Assembly: GCF_030403505.1 (NCBI RefSeq)
Contig: NZ_JAUEMJ010000010.1
Coordinates: 62,001 to 126,000 of the forward strand
Direction: 5' to 3'
Source: Glycomyces tritici
Lineage (GTDB): Bacteria > Actinomycetota > Actinomycetes > Mycobacteriales > Micromonosporaceae
DNA: 64,000 nt
This document shows, piece by piece, positions 18,256 to 27,167 of this stretch. The position numbers and the translations under genes are program-made. The notes under the pieces were generated by a model, which made no database searches, had not been told where the DNA came from, and saw only the letters and a program-made list of their open reading frames with translations. The first letter of the stretch is position 1. Each line of letters opens with the position of its first letter.

Positions 18256-19386
18256 TCACGCGGGCATGCACTCCATGGCCGGCATCGTCGACAGGTTGCC
18301 GCTGACATTGAAGCCGAAGCTCGCCGTCCCGCCCGATGCGATGGTCGCGTTCCAGCCGGACGGTCCGGCCATCTGCATATCGCCCATCGTGGTGATCGTG
18401 GTGTTCCACGAGTCCCGGATGGTGACGCCGGAGTTCGGCGCCCACAGCCAGTGGATCATCCAGTCGCTCATGGTCGAGGCGCTGGTGTTCTTGACGGTGA
18501 TGTTGACCGTCGCGCCGCCGCTCCACGAGTAGATGGAGGCGGTGGCGGTGCAGGCGCCCGTCGGGCCGCCGGTCGGTCCGCCCGTGGGGGTCTCGGTCTC
18601 GGTCGGCGGGTCGACGACGCCGCCGTCGTTGCCCGGCAGGTTCGCGCCCGGGCGGATGCCGGTGACCTCGCCGTTGCCGCCGTCGAAGACGACGTCGGAG
18701 CAGGCGTAGAAGTTCTCGGTCGAGTCCGAGCGCACCCAGTGCGTGAAGACCACGTGGTAACCGGACTTCTGCGGCAGCTTCAGGTTCGCGTAGTAGTAGT
18801 GGTCGTCGCTCCCGGGCCCGCCGTTGGAGGCCGGGTTCGTGAAGGTCTGGAACTTCTCGAGGTCGTCCCAGGCGAGCGGCTGGTTCGGGTCCCACCCGTC
18901 CTTGGTGATGTAGAGGTCGAACTTGCCGGGGTGGTGGGCCCAGTTGTTGTAGCGCCACTCGACGTTCGCGCCGGCGGTCACGTGGGTCTTCGGCCAGTTG
19001 CCCGGCTCGTTGAACGCCGAGAAGTCGTACGGGCCGCGGCCCCCGCCGTCGCAGATCTGCCCGTCGGGGATGTAGCCGACGGTCTTGCCCGCGCCGTTGG
19101 AGTCGAGGTTCCCGAACCAGTTGTAGAACGGGGTGGACCCGCCCTGGTCGAGGGCGGCCTGGCAGGCTTCGTTGTAGGGGTCGAGCTGGCCGCCCCCGCT
19201 GAGGCCGTCGAAGTAGCAGAAGTACTGGCGCGAGCCCGGGAAGACCGTGGCGCCGTGGGCTTCGGCCTCGTCTCTGCTGAAGAGCCCCGTGATGGTCATG
19301 GCCGTTACTGCGGCCAGGACCATTGACATGACGGCGGCGATTCTGCGGCGTCTGCCGCCGAGCGCCGACGTGGCGGTGGTGGACAT
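18256..19386 (-). CDS. AA10 lytic polysaccharide monooxygenase with C-terminal CBM2
   Basis: A 376-residue secreted copper enzyme that oxidatively cleaves cellulose or chitin. The signal peptide (1-43) ends at AEA, leaving His44 as mature residue 1 of the copper brace; the second His is in WAHHPGKF (151/152). The AA10 domain runs to about 258. A Thr/Gly/Pro linker (about 262-283) follows, then a CBM2 domain (about 284-376) bracketed by two Cys. ATG 19386 has GAGGAG 7 bases upstream. A cellulose-binding CBM2 suggests a cellulose-active LPMO. Confidence 0.93.
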   Translation of the reverse strand: MSTTATSALGGRRRRIAAVMSMVLAAVTAMTITGLFSRDEAEAHGATVFPGSRQYFCYFDGLSGGGQLDPYNEACQAALDQGGSTPFYNWFGNLDSNGAGKTVGYIPDGQICDGGGRGPYDFSAFNEPGNWPKTHVTAGANVEWRYNNWAHHPGKFDLYITKDGWDPNQPLAWDDLEKFQTFTNPASNGGPGSDDHYYYANLKLPQKSGYHVVFTHWVRSDSTENFYACSDVVFDGGNGEVTGIRPGANLPGNDGGVVDPPTETETPTGGPTGGPTGACTATASIYSWSGGATVNITVKNTSASTMSDWMIHWLWAPNSGVTIRDSWNTTITTMGDMQMAGPSGWNATIASGGTASFGFNVSGNLSTMPAMECMPA

Positions 19387-19575
19387 GGAATTACTCCTCT
19401 GCCGGACATGGAGCGCTCCCAACCTGGCCCTCGAAGAGCCAGCGCGATCTTGTGGACTGCTGCTGACGATATCGTGATATTCGAGTGTATCTATATCACT
19501 TGGTGGAACGCAACGGTATCCGGCCGCCCGGCAAGGAACGATTCGATTCGCGGACGCGCGGATACACTCGGCTCC

Positions 19576-20025
19576 ATGGACACCGGAGACACCGCCCCCG
19601 CATTCACCCTCGACGACGAGACGGGGACGCCCCGCAGCCTCGACGAGCTCCTCGAGAACGGCCCCGTCGTGCTCTTCTTCTACCCGCAGGCGATGACACC
19701 GGGCTGCACCGCCGAGGCCTGCCACTTCCGCGACCTCGCCGCCGACTTCGAGGCTGCCGGCGCCACCCCGGTCGGCATCTCCAACGACACGGTCGACCGC
19801 CAGGCCGCGTTCGCCGCCAAGCACTCCTTCGGCTACCCGCTCCTGTCCGACCCGGAGGGGAAGATCGCCGAGGCCTTCGACGTGCGCCGCAAGCTCGGCA
19901 TCATCGCCACCAAGCGCAAGACCTTCGTCATCGGCGAGGGCCGCGTCATCCTCGGTGCGTTCAAGAGCGAGCTGAACATGAACGCCCACGCGGACAAAGC
20001 CCTCGAGCTGCTGAAGAACCGGTAA
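19576..20025 (+). CDS. bcp: Bcp-type thioredoxin-dependent peroxiredoxin
   Basis: A 149-residue cytosolic peroxiredoxin that reduces peroxides. The peroxidatic site is TPGCTAEAC (Cys at about 44, possible resolving Cys at 49). The rest follows the AhpC/TSA fold (FFYPQAM, LLSDPEG). ATG 19576 starts directly before the conserved TAPAFTLDD. It is divergent from the LPMO gene. A second family member lies at 58621-59094. Confidence 0.9.
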   Translation: MDTGDTAPAFTLDDETGTPRSLDELLENGPVVLFFYPQAMTPGCTAEACHFRDLAADFEAAGATPVGISNDTVDRQAAFAAKHSFGYPLLSDPEGKIAEAFDVRRKLGIIATKRKTFVIGEGRVILGAFKSELNMNAHADKALELLKNR

Positions 20026-20111
20026 GCGAAGAGGCGGCCCTAGGGCCGCCTCAATCGCAACGCTCAGGTGTTGCGGTGCTTCAGTTTTAGGTCGCAAGCT
20101 CCCAGCCGTGG

Positions 20112-20262
20112 CTCAGATGCCAGTCGCAGGCTCGCGAGCCTCAGATTCCGTTCACAAGTTCTCGGCAGAGCCTCAGACTCCGGTCGCAAGCTCCCGGCAG
20201 AGCCTCAGATTCCGCTCGCAAGCTCGCGGCAGAGCCTCAGATTCCGCTCGCAAGCTCCCGGA
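20112..20262. repeat. 32-bp tandem repeats derived from the rdgB 3' end
   Basis: Unit starts lie at 20112, 20140, 20172, 20204 and 20236 (spacing 28, 32, 32, 32). The last unit overlaps the end of rdgB, and the others repeat its final codons and stop codon (coding for ELASGI-stop on the minus strand) plus about 14 bases of downstream sequence. Copies nearest the gene are almost identical and the farthest are degenerate. Confidence 0.85.
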
Positions 20263-20821
20263 ATGCCTTCCCCCGGTGGGAGATCGCGTTCTTCTCCGCC
20301 GCGGTGAGCTCGGCGCTGGTGCGGTCGAAGCCGTCGGGGGTGAAGAGCGGGTCGTAGCCGAAGCCGTTGGCGCCCTTCGGTTCACGTCCCACGGTCCCGT
20401 GCATTTCGCCGTGGACCACGAGCTCGCGCCCGTCGGGCCAGACGATCGCGGCGGCGCACACGAACTTCGCGCCGCGCAGGCCGTCAGGGACGTCCGCGAG
20501 CTGGTCGAGCAGCAGCGCGTTGTTCGCCGCGTCGTCCTTGGCGCTGCCGGCCCAGCGGGCCGAGAGCACGCCGGGCATCCCGTTGAGGGCGTCAACGGCG
20601 AGACCGGAGTCGTCGGCGATCGTCGCGAGCCCGGTGTGCTTGACACCGTCATGGGCCTTGAGCAGCGCGTTCCCTGCGAACGTCAGCTCGGTCTCGGGGG
20701 TCTCGGGGTAGTCGGCGACGGCGTTCAGGCCGACGAGCTCGATGTGCGGAGCGGCCTCGGCGAGGATCTCCCGCAGCTCGTCGATCTTCCCGGCGTTGCG
20801 GGTGGCGAGCAGGACCCTCAT
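20237..20821 (-). CDS. rdgB: RdgB/HAM1 non-canonical purine NTP pyrophosphatase
   Basis: A 194-residue house-cleaning enzyme that hydrolyses ITP, dITP and XTP to the monophosphate. Family motifs are visible: [13 protein letters not shown] at the N-terminus, [15 protein letters not shown] and [10 protein letters not shown] in the middle, and GFGYDPLF with [10 protein letters not shown] near the end. Its start overlaps the stop of rph (ATGA), the usual actinobacterial rph-rdgB pair. Its last codons form the first unit of the 32-bp repeat array. Confidence 0.95.
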   Translation of the reverse strand: MRVLLATRNAGKIDELREILAEAAPHIELVGLNAVADYPETPETELTFAGNALLKAHDGVKHTGLATIADDSGLAVDALNGMPGVLSARWAGSAKDDAANNALLLDQLADVPDGLRGAKFVCAAAIVWPDGRELVVHGEMHGTVGREPKGANGFGYDPLFTPDGFDRTSAELTAAEKNAISHRGKAFRELASGI

Positions 20822-21546
20822 GGCGAGAGCAGGGTCCGGGCCTGGAGGCCGGCGAGTTCCTTGCAGCCCTTGAGGGCCAGGTCCAGCAGCGAGTCGAGCT
20901 CGGCGCGGTTGAACACCGCCTCCTCGCCCGTGCCCTGGACCTCGACGAAGTCGCCTTCGCCGGTGCAGACCACGTTCATGTCGACCGAAGCGGCGACGTC
21001 CTCCTCGTAAGGAAGGTCGAGCACCGGCACGCCGTTGACCACGCCGACGCTGATCGCCGCGACCGAGGTCGTCAGGATCTTGTCGGGCTTGCGGGCGATC
21101 TTCTGCTCCTTGAGCCAGTCCACGGCGTCGTGCAGGGCCACGTAGGCCCCGGTGATCGCGGCTGTGCGGGTCCCGCCGTCCGCCTGCAGCACATCGCAGT
21201 CGAGCGTGATCGTGTTCTCGCCGAGGGCTTTGAAGTCGATGCAGGCGCGCAGGGAACGGCCGATGAGACGCGAGATCTCATGGGTCCGGCCGCCGATCTT
21301 CCCGCGGATCGACTCGCGGTCGGAGCGCGAGTGCGTGGACCGCGGGAGCATCGAGTACTCGGCGGTCACCCAGCCCTCGCCGGACCCGCGGCGCCAGCGC
21401 GGGACGCCGGGCGTCACCGTCGCGGTGCAGAGCACCCGGGTGCGGCCGAATTCAACGAGCACCGAGCCCTCGGGGTGGTCGGTCCAGGAGCGGGTGAACT
21501 TCACGGGGCGCAGCTCATCGGCGGCGCGCTTGTCAGGTCGAGTCAT
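20818..21546 (-). CDS. rph: Ribonuclease PH
   Basis: A 242-residue phosphorolytic 3'-5' exoribonuclease that trims tRNA 3' ends. Conserved segments include [18 protein letters not shown], the basic loop [22 protein letters not shown] (shown in part) and the catalytic region [19 protein letters not shown] 21546 gives the usual N-terminus ([15 protein letters not shown]) and has GGTGGGG in front; in-frame upstream codons lack family similarity. rdgB follows in the same operon. Confidence 0.95.
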   Translation of the reverse strand: MTRPDKRAADELRPVKFTRSWTDHPEGSVLVEFGRTRVLCTATVTPGVPRWRRGSGEGWVTAEYSMLPRSTHSRSDRESIRGKIGGRTHEISRLIGRSLRACIDFKALGENTITLDCDVLQADGGTRTAAITGAYVALHDAVDWLKEQKIARKPDKILTTSVAAISVGVVNGVPVLDLPYEEDVAASVDMNVVCTGEGDFVEVQGTGEEAVFNRAELDSLLDLALKGCKELAGLQARTLLSP

Positions 21547-21702
21547 CCCCACCAGACTACGGGACCCCTGACGCGTGTGAAACACTAGTTGCTGCCCATC
21601 GCCGGACCACCCGGCACGGCACCCGGCGCATCGGCGACGATGCCGCCGGCCACTGCTGGCGCGAGTGGCGACTGATCCTTCCGATCCGCCGCGCCGCGCT
21701 GC

Positions 21703-21787
21703 GCGCGAGTGGCGGAACTGGCAGACGCGCAGGATTTAGGTTCCTGTGTCCTAGGACGTGGGGGTTCGAGTCCCCCCTCGCGCACCA
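21703..21787 (+). tRNA. tRNA-Leu, anticodon UAG
   Basis: Acceptor stem GCGCGAG (21703-21709) pairs with CTCGCGC before an encoded ACCA end (21784-21787). The anticodon arm is CAGGA-TTTAGGT-TCCTG, giving anticodon TAG. A long class II variable arm and a T-arm with GGGGG/CCCCC are present. The total is 85 nt. The mobile element begins directly downstream. Confidence 0.95.
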
Positions 21788-23685
21788 GAGTAATCATGTT
21801 TGAACCCAGCCGGACGTACGAAACGTCCGGCTGGTTCTTTTTTGTCCGTTTTTCGCATGTGAACATGTGTGAGAGCGAGGCCCGTGCCTCGTCCCCATGA
21901 TCCGTAGCTGGCGGCAGCTCGGCTGTCGCCTCGCCGCGAATGGAAGTGGCCGGCTCAGCGCTCGCAAGGTCCTCCAACAGCTCCGGATCAAGGAGCGTAG
22001 CGAACGGCTCGGTCATCTCGAAGCGGTCCACGGCGCCGTCTTCGCCGATGTAGAGCTTTTTGAACAGCCCTTGATTAATCAATCTCCGGATGCGTGGGTT
22101 GGCTGCGAGGTACTGGTTGGCGCAGTCCTTCGCCATCTCCAGGGCGAGATCCAGCGTGTCCTCCAGGTTCGTGACGTTTCTCGTTGCGTCCGTGATCGCC
22201 TGCCGTGCCTCGTCAATGTCCCGCGTGAGCCGGGCCATCTCGCCCTTCATGAGGTCGAGCGGTACCGCACCGGCGTAGTGAGCCTGGATCAGCTTGGCGC
22301 GTTGTTCTTCGGCGTCCTTGAGCCGCTTCTCGGCTCGGCGCTTGTTCTGGGCAACCTCTTCGCGCTCGCTTTCGAGCTCCTTCATGACGCCTGCGCGGAT
22401 CATCTCGGCCCGGTCGGCTGGCAGCCGCAACGAGCGGTAGAAGTCCTCGATGGCGGGCTCGATTTTGTCCAGTCGTACGTATTTGCGGGTGCAGGGCTGG
22501 CGCTTGGTCAGGTGCGACAGGCAGACGTAGTACACGTAGACGCCACCGGACTTGCCGGTGTTCTCGGAGTAGATGAGGCGTGCGCCGCACTCACCGCAGA
22601 AGATCGTGCCCTTGAGGTAGTGCGGGTGCTTGCGCTCCTTCTCCCCGGTGAGGCGATGGGCTGAAAGCACGTCTTGGACGCGCAGCCACGTCTCGCTGCT
22701 CACTAGTGGCTCGTGCTTGCCTTCGTGGTAGATACCTCGATAGGGGACGACCCCCATGTAGTAGGGGTTGCGCAGCATGTGGTGGACGCCGTTGATGGTG
22801 AGTGGCTTCGCGGTGCGCTTGCGGGTGGCGCGAGTCCGCAGCCCTTGGGCGTTGAGCGCGTCGACCAGTTGCCGGATGGCCCAGTCGCCAAGGGCATACT
22901 GCTCGAACGCCCAGCGCACCAGCGGCCCGCGCTCGGGGTCAACGATGATCGTGCGGATGTCCGCCCCGTCCCGAAACTCGCGGTGGTTGAGGTACCCGAT
23001 CGGCGCTCGGTACGGCGTGCCTCCGGCTTTAGCCTTGCCGTCCATACCCTTGAGGACTTCCACGGCGAGGTTGTCCGAGTGGTACTGCGCCACGTCGGCC
23101 ATCATGTTGTAAAGCAGTCGCCCTGCAGGCGTCTCGTCCACCGGCTCAGACACCGAGATGAGCTTGGCCCCCGCCCGAGCAATCGCGGCGTTTATCTCCA
23201 CGTCGTCCGCTCGGTTGCGAGCGAGCTGGTCGATCTTGTGCACGACGACGTTCGATTCGGCGAGACTTCAACTCGCGCAACATCTTCTGGAGGAGCGGGC
23301 GGTTGGCGGACTTGGCTGACTCACCAGCGTCCACGTACTCCTCGACCAGGATGCCACCGAGCTGTCGCACCTTGAGCAGGCATGCCTCACGCTGCGCCGG
23401 GATCGAGTAGCCCTCCATCTCGCCCCCGACGCGGGCCTGTTCCTCGGTGCTCACCCGCAGGTAGATGACGATTCGGAGCACGTGGTCAAGCGACGGCGGC
23501 TCCTCACCTTGTAGCTCGCGAACCAGTGAACCGAGGCCGCCGGAGGGGTCGTTGAGCTGTTCGATAAGCAGCTCGCGCTTGCCCTGGTATCGAGCGGTTC
23601 TGGTGTTCCGAATGCGGGTGCTCTCCGCGATTCCGGTGAGATCAAGATCCATTCCTTGATCCGTGTACGACGATTCTTCTTTCAT
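21788..23685 (-). pseudogene. Large serine recombinase, frameshifted
   Basis: The N-terminal part (from ATG 23685, GGAG 7 bases upstream) holds the resolvase catalytic domain with Ser in IYLRVSTEEQ. Near 23258-23268 the frame breaks. The next frame continues with HKIDQLARNRADDVE, the Recombinase domain, a zinc ribbon (CGECGARL with a later Cys pair) and a long coiled coil. Adding back a TC dinucleotide restores the expected LKSLAESNVVVHKID. The second frame has no stop before the tRNA and stays open, antisense through it, to 21585, so the native C-terminus is unknown. It is the probable integrase, now inactive unless the shift is a sequencing error. Confidence 0.85.
21802..21840 (+). terminator. 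Rho-independent terminator after tRNA-Leu
   Basis: An 11-bp stem (21807-21817 with 21823-21833) extended by GAAC/GTTC across a bulge is followed by a run of seven T. It starts 15 bases after the tRNA CCA end. Confidence 0.9.
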
Positions 23686-23784
23686 GCCGATTCTCCTTTC
23701 TCTCACGAGAACGCGTCTATCCGCGTCTCAGTCCAGGCAGGGTACACCTGGGAAAACGTCCCCGCCAGACACGATTTTGTTCAT

Positions 23785-23808
23785 ATAAATACATTCCCAT
23801 GTATTTAT
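23785..23808. promoter_or_regulatory. AT-rich 10-bp inverted repeat between recombinase and PLD-like gene
   Basis: ATAAATACAT and ATGTATTTAT are perfect inverted copies with a TCCC spacer, in very AT-rich DNA between the divergent recombinase and PLD-like genes. It could be a repressor operator for one or both promoters. Confidence 0.5.
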
Positions 23809-23870
23809 TATTTCAGCCTTTTCGACTCTTGGGAGCTGTGGATTTGACAGCTTTCAATCGAGTCGTGGGC

Positions 23871-23876
23871 TATAGT
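23871..23876 (+). promoter_or_regulatory. -10 box for a leaderless transcript
   Basis: TATAGT ends 6 bases before ATG 23883, the spacing seen for leaderless actinobacterial mRNAs. A TTGACA lies at 23844-23849, but with a 21-base spacer, so the -35 contribution is uncertain. No Shine-Dalgarno precedes the ATG. Confidence 0.55.
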
Positions 23877-23882
23877 TCCGCC

Positions 23883-24719
23883 ATGAGCAACTCACCCATC
23901 ATGTCGAACGTGACGTATCGGTCCCTAGTTCTAATTTCGGCACTAAATGACGTAGGTCACGAGCCCCATCCGCTCGCAATCGACGGCTACTCTTCCACTC
24001 CGATGCCATCAGACGAGAAATACGAGTCCTCAATCGAGAGAATGCAGAGACTCATGATGTACCGTCGTGAGCCGGAGCAAGTCGTCGACTTCTTCTTGAA
24101 TTCTGGTTGGGTCGCGCATGGTGATAATGGATTGATAATTACTGATCTTGGTCGCCACGTTCTACAAGCCCATCGGATGCTCACTGGCATCTCGGATGAG
24201 GCCACGCAAGTTTGCGAAGTTCTCAACTCCTCAGAAGATGAGAGTGGCCTCCCTGTCACCCAGCTAACTCGATTCACAAGCGAAGCTGGAGCGGGCCTAC
24301 TTGTCGACCCCTATTTTCTTCCAGACATGCTTCCGTGGCTTCTTCGGAGCACCAAAATTACAAGAGTCCTGGTCAAGGAACCGAAGCACCCGCCGAAGAA
24401 GAAGGCGGGACCGATCCAACTGCTTGCTTCCGCATTGCATGATCTTCAGGCTGAGGTGAAGGACCGATTGGAAGTGAGGTATTCCACGAGCACTAACCTG
24501 CATGACCGTTGCATAATCAGCGAGGATAAAACAGTCTCCCTTCTAGGGACTTCGCTTACGGGTATTCATAGTCATCTCACCGTGATCTACCCTCTACCTT
24601 CATCTTTGCAGCGGTCGTACGTCGCTACGATCGAGAAATTCTGGAAGGAAGCTACTTTGATCCAGCCTCAATCGCTTCGGAGCGAATCGAACACAGTCGA
24701 AGCGCCGTCCGGGAAATGA
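23883..24719 (+). CDS. Unknown protein with phospholipase D-like C-terminal motif
   Basis: A 278-residue soluble protein with a base composition clearly less GC-rich than the chromosome. The N-terminal half looks like a winged-helix region (ERMQRLMMYRREPEQVVDFFLNSG). The C-terminal half (about 135-255) has a PLD/MIT_C-like pattern ending in LHDRCIISEDKTVSLLGTSL; only one such H-x-R motif is present and the usual Lys is replaced by Arg. It is leaderless with a good -10. Placement beside the recombinase suggests element cargo, possibly defence, but the activity is not established. Confidence 0.7.
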   Translation: MSNSPIMSNVTYRSLVLISALNDVGHEPHPLAIDGYSSTPMPSDEKYESSIERMQRLMMYRREPEQVVDFFLNSGWVAHGDNGLIITDLGRHVLQAHRMLTGISDEATQVCEVLNSSEDESGLPVTQLTRFTSEAGAGLLVDPYFLPDMLPWLLRSTKITRVLVKEPKHPPKKKAGPIQLLASALHDLQAEVKDRLEVRYSTSTNLHDRCIISEDKTVSLLGTSLTGIHSHLTVIYPLPSSLQRSYVATIEKFWKEATLIQPQSLRSESNTVEAPSGK

Positions 24720-24753
24720 GGGTGAAGAGGGGCTAGCACGCCACTCTTCACCC
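24720..24753. terminator. Bidirectional terminator between convergent cargo genes
   Basis: GGGTGAAGAG (24720-24729) pairs perfectly with 24744-24753. It begins directly after the PLD-like gene stop codon and precedes the end of the RHH gene. Confidence 0.75.
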
Positions 24754-24772
24754 CTGACCTGAGCAGAAAGTT

Positions 24773-25081
24773 CTAGCTCTGGTTGCTCTTGCGACGAGGC
24801 GTCGTCTTCGCCTCTGCGCTCGCCGGAGTCTCAGACCCGAACAGCGCCTGGATGGCGTCGCGCCGGGCCGCCGCCTCGCGCTCGATCTCCTCGAGCGCAG
24901 CAGCGGCACGAGCGGCGAAGTCGCCTTCGGCACGCTTGCGGGCTACGTACTCCTCGACCGCGCGCCGCAGGGCATCGGCGAGGGACAGCCCGTCCAGCTG
25001 GGCCACCAGCGTGAACTGCGCGTGCAGTTCATCCGGCAGCTTGATGCCTAGCGTCTTGATGCCCGAACTCTTGGGCTCCAT
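24773..25081 (-). CDS. Small ribbon-helix-helix-like DNA-binding protein
   Basis: A 102-residue protein whose first 45 residues (KTLGIKLPDELHAQFTLVAQL then SLADALRRAVEEYV) look like a ribbon-helix-helix domain, followed by a charged helix. Such proteins act as mobilisation or partition accessory factors or antitoxins. ATG 25081 has GAGGAGG at the right distance. It is the last gene of the minus-strand transfer block, 89 bases after the methyltransferase stop; no toxin partner is adjacent. Confidence 0.7.
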   Translation of the reverse strand: MEPKSSGIKTLGIKLPDELHAQFTLVAQLDGLSLADALRRAVEEYVARKRAEGDFAARAAAALEEIEREAAARRDAIQALFGSETPASAEAKTTPRRKSNQS

Positions 25082-25170
25082 AACGCTCCTCCTCGGTGTG
25101 GTGCGGCTGGCCATCTCCCTGTAGAGATGACGATTCTCAGCCGCAGGCCCCCGACGAGCCCCTGAACACC

Positions 25171-26220
25171 TCACGGGTCGCAGCCCTCCCGCTCGGTAGC
25201 TGAGCGATGCTCGGCCCGCCACTCCGCCAAGCGCTGTCGAGCCAGCGCGACGTACACCGGGTTAAGCTCACAGCCGATCCAGTCCCGCCCGTGCATCTCC
25301 GCAGCCAGCGCCACCGTCCCCGAGCCCATGAACGGATCGAGCACCACGCCCGGCACCGTCTCCGCATCGCACGTGCAACCTGGGCGAAGTTCGCCGAGCT
25401 GTGGCGGCTGCCGGTCGCGATCCACCTTGGCTCGCAGCCAGGGTGTGCCGCATTCCGCGCACACCTTCTCGGGGCACGTTGCGAGTAGCGGCGTCTCCAC
25501 CAGTCCCAGCGGGAAGGTGGCGAAGTGCTCGCCTCGATAGGCCGCAGTGGACAGTTGCCAGACGTCGCCGGGGTTCTTGCCCAAGGGATGCGACACCTTG
25601 CCCGCGCCCTTCATGCGGTTGAGCCCGCGGTTGTCATCGACGCCGCCACCCTCCGGCAGCGCCTCCTCGGGCAAGTAGCGGTAACCCTCGACGTCGGTCC
25701 GGCGGCCGGCCCGAGAACGAGGTGGAACTCGAACAGCGTCGAGGTCGAAGAAGTAGTGCCGTGATCGCACCAGGAGGAACAGCACCTCGTATCCGCAGCT
25801 GAAGCGGTCAGCCACGCTCGATGGAATGGGGTTGGTCTTGGCCCAGATGATCTGGTTGCGCATGATCCAGCCGTCCTCGGCCAGCACCAGAGCCAAGCGC
25901 TGCGGCCCAAGCAGCAGGCCCTTCGGGGGTGCACCTTGCCGGACGTGGTTGCTGTAGCCGTCGCCGACGTTCAACCACAGGGCGCCGCCCGGTTTGAGAA
26001 CGCGGGCGAGTCGGCGGCAGATATCCACGAGTGCGCGTACCCAGCCGTCCACGTCGCTCTCCAAGCCGATCTGCTCCGGGTGGCCGTAGTCGCGAAGAGC
26101 GAAGTAGGGCGGGCTGGTGATCGCGCAGTCCACACTGTTCGCGGGCAGATCGGCCAACCGTTCGCGTGCGTCACCGAGGAGGATGCGCCTCAGCGGGAGA
26201 TGGTCGGGGCCGAGGTTCAT
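25171..26220 (-). CDS. DNA methyltransferase, beta class (N4-cytosine/N6-adenine), orphan
   Basis: A 349-residue amino-methyltransferase with catalytic motif IV TSPPY (about 35-39) before the SAM-binding motif I DPFMGSGTV (about 303-311), the order of the beta class. A cysteine-rich insert CPEKVCAECGTPW with a later CTC, probably a zinc ribbon, lies just before motif I. No restriction gene is next to it, so it more likely protects the element or modulates host DNA. Its start overlaps the replication-relaxation gene stop (ATGA). Confidence 0.9.
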   Translation of the reverse strand: MNLGPDHLPLRRILLGDARERLADLPANSVDCAITSPPYFALRDYGHPEQIGLESDVDGWVRALVDICRRLARVLKPGGALWLNVGDGYSNHVRQGAPPKGLLLGPQRLALVLAEDGWIMRNQIIWAKTNPIPSSVADRFSCGYEVLFLLVRSRHYFFDLDAVRVPPRSRAGRRTDVEGYRYLPEEALPEGGGVDDNRGLNRMKGAGKVSHPLGKNPGDVWQLSTAAYRGEHFATFPLGLVETPLLATCPEKVCAECGTPWLRAKVDRDRQPPQLGELRPGCTCDAETVPGVVLDPFMGSGTVALAAEMHGRDWIGCELNPVYVALARQRLAEWRAEHRSATEREGCDP

Positions 26221-27167
26221 TGTTCGCCTCCTTCGGCGCTAAGCAGATGGATGGTTTCGCTGAGCAGAGCGACGCGGAACAGCGCTTGGGTTTCATGCGG
26301 TAGTCGCCGGATTACCTCGGAGAGCTGGTCGGCGCGTCGTGTGGCCTCGGCCAGCCACAGCACCACTGGGAAGACATCGTGTGCCTGCTGCTCGATGCCG
26401 CTGCGCCAGTAAGCGATGTAGGACTGGCACTTCTTGGTGAGCGTCGGAGTGCTCTCGGTGCCCATGTCGACCTCGATGAAGACCGACAGTTCAACGGCTC
26501 GCACGCCAAGACGGAGCGCTGCATCAGGTTTGAGGGTCACGACGCCACCGGCAGCCCCCGGGAACCGACGCCAACATGTCGGTTCAGGCTGGAACTCCAG
26601 AAGGTCCACACGACCGTCTCGATCCGCCTCGACCAGCTGGACAAACAACTCCGAGACGGCCAGCACGTGCCGCTGGTGGGGCGGACTGGTCTCCCATACC
26701 CGTCGCCGCTTCTTGCCGGTCGGGCCATCAACCTCCAGCACAGCTTGCCCGTAGCCGGACAGCCCGTAGATGAACCCTGCCGATCCAGCTCGCACGCCGC
26801 CGACGCGTTGGCCAAGACGCACCACGACGTTGAGCTCGCTCAACCGCTGAAGCAAAGCCCGTGTCCGCCGCGCCTGCGTCGCCCTCGACCCGCCCGCTAC
26901 GTGAAGTCGCGCGATCTGAGCACCAGTAAGGAGTCGCAACTTGTGAAGCGAACGCAGGACTGCGAAGTCTCGTTCGCTGAGTTTCTGTCGCAGCCGCTCC
27001 ACCCGGCCGCGCGCGGGACGAGTCGTCGGAGAGTGCTCACCAGACGGCTCAAGAGTCGTTGTGTCCTGTGAGCTGATTTCGCACGTCGGGGCCACCCCTT
27101 GCTCAGCGCGATCGGCAGTCCGACCGGTAGCCCCAGTTTCACCCCTGTAGGTAGGCCAATCGGTCAT
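26217..27167 (-). CDS. Replication-relaxation family protein
   Basis: A 316-residue protein matching the Replic_Relax family found in actinobacterial plasmids and integrative elements. A winged-helix domain (about 58-150: LSERDFAVLRSLHKLRLLTGAQIARLH in outline) is followed by a nuclease-like region with VFIEVDMGTES and a C-terminal helical part. It is thought to start element replication or transfer. It overlaps both neighbours by 4 bases, the coupling ATPase upstream and the methyltransferase downstream. Confidence 0.85.
   Translation of the reverse strand: MTDWPTYRGETGATGRTADRAEQGVAPTCEISSQDTTTLEPSGEHSPTTRPARGRVERLRQKLSERDFAVLRSLHKLRLLTGAQIARLHVAGGSRATQARRTRALLQRLSELNVVVRLGQRVGGVRAGSAGFIYGLSGYGQAVLEVDGPTGKKRRRVWETSPPHQRHVLAVSELFVQLVEADRDGRVDLLEFQPEPTCWRRFPGAAGGVVTLKPDAALRLGVRAVELSVFIEVDMGTESTPTLTKKCQSYIAYWRSGIEQQAHDVFPVVLWLAEATRRADQLSEVIRRLPHETQALFRVALLSETIHLLSAEGGEQ

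Noticed and set aside
21703..21787. Protein-coding continuation of the recombinase across the tRNA
   Set aside because: The translated segment GGLEPPRPRTQEP is the well-known artefact of reading a tRNA-Leu antisense; the tRNA fold is perfect.
23255..23270. Programmed ribosomal frameshift in the recombinase
   Set aside because: No slippery heptamer or downstream structure is visible, and serine recombinases are not known to use it; mutation or sequencing error is simpler.
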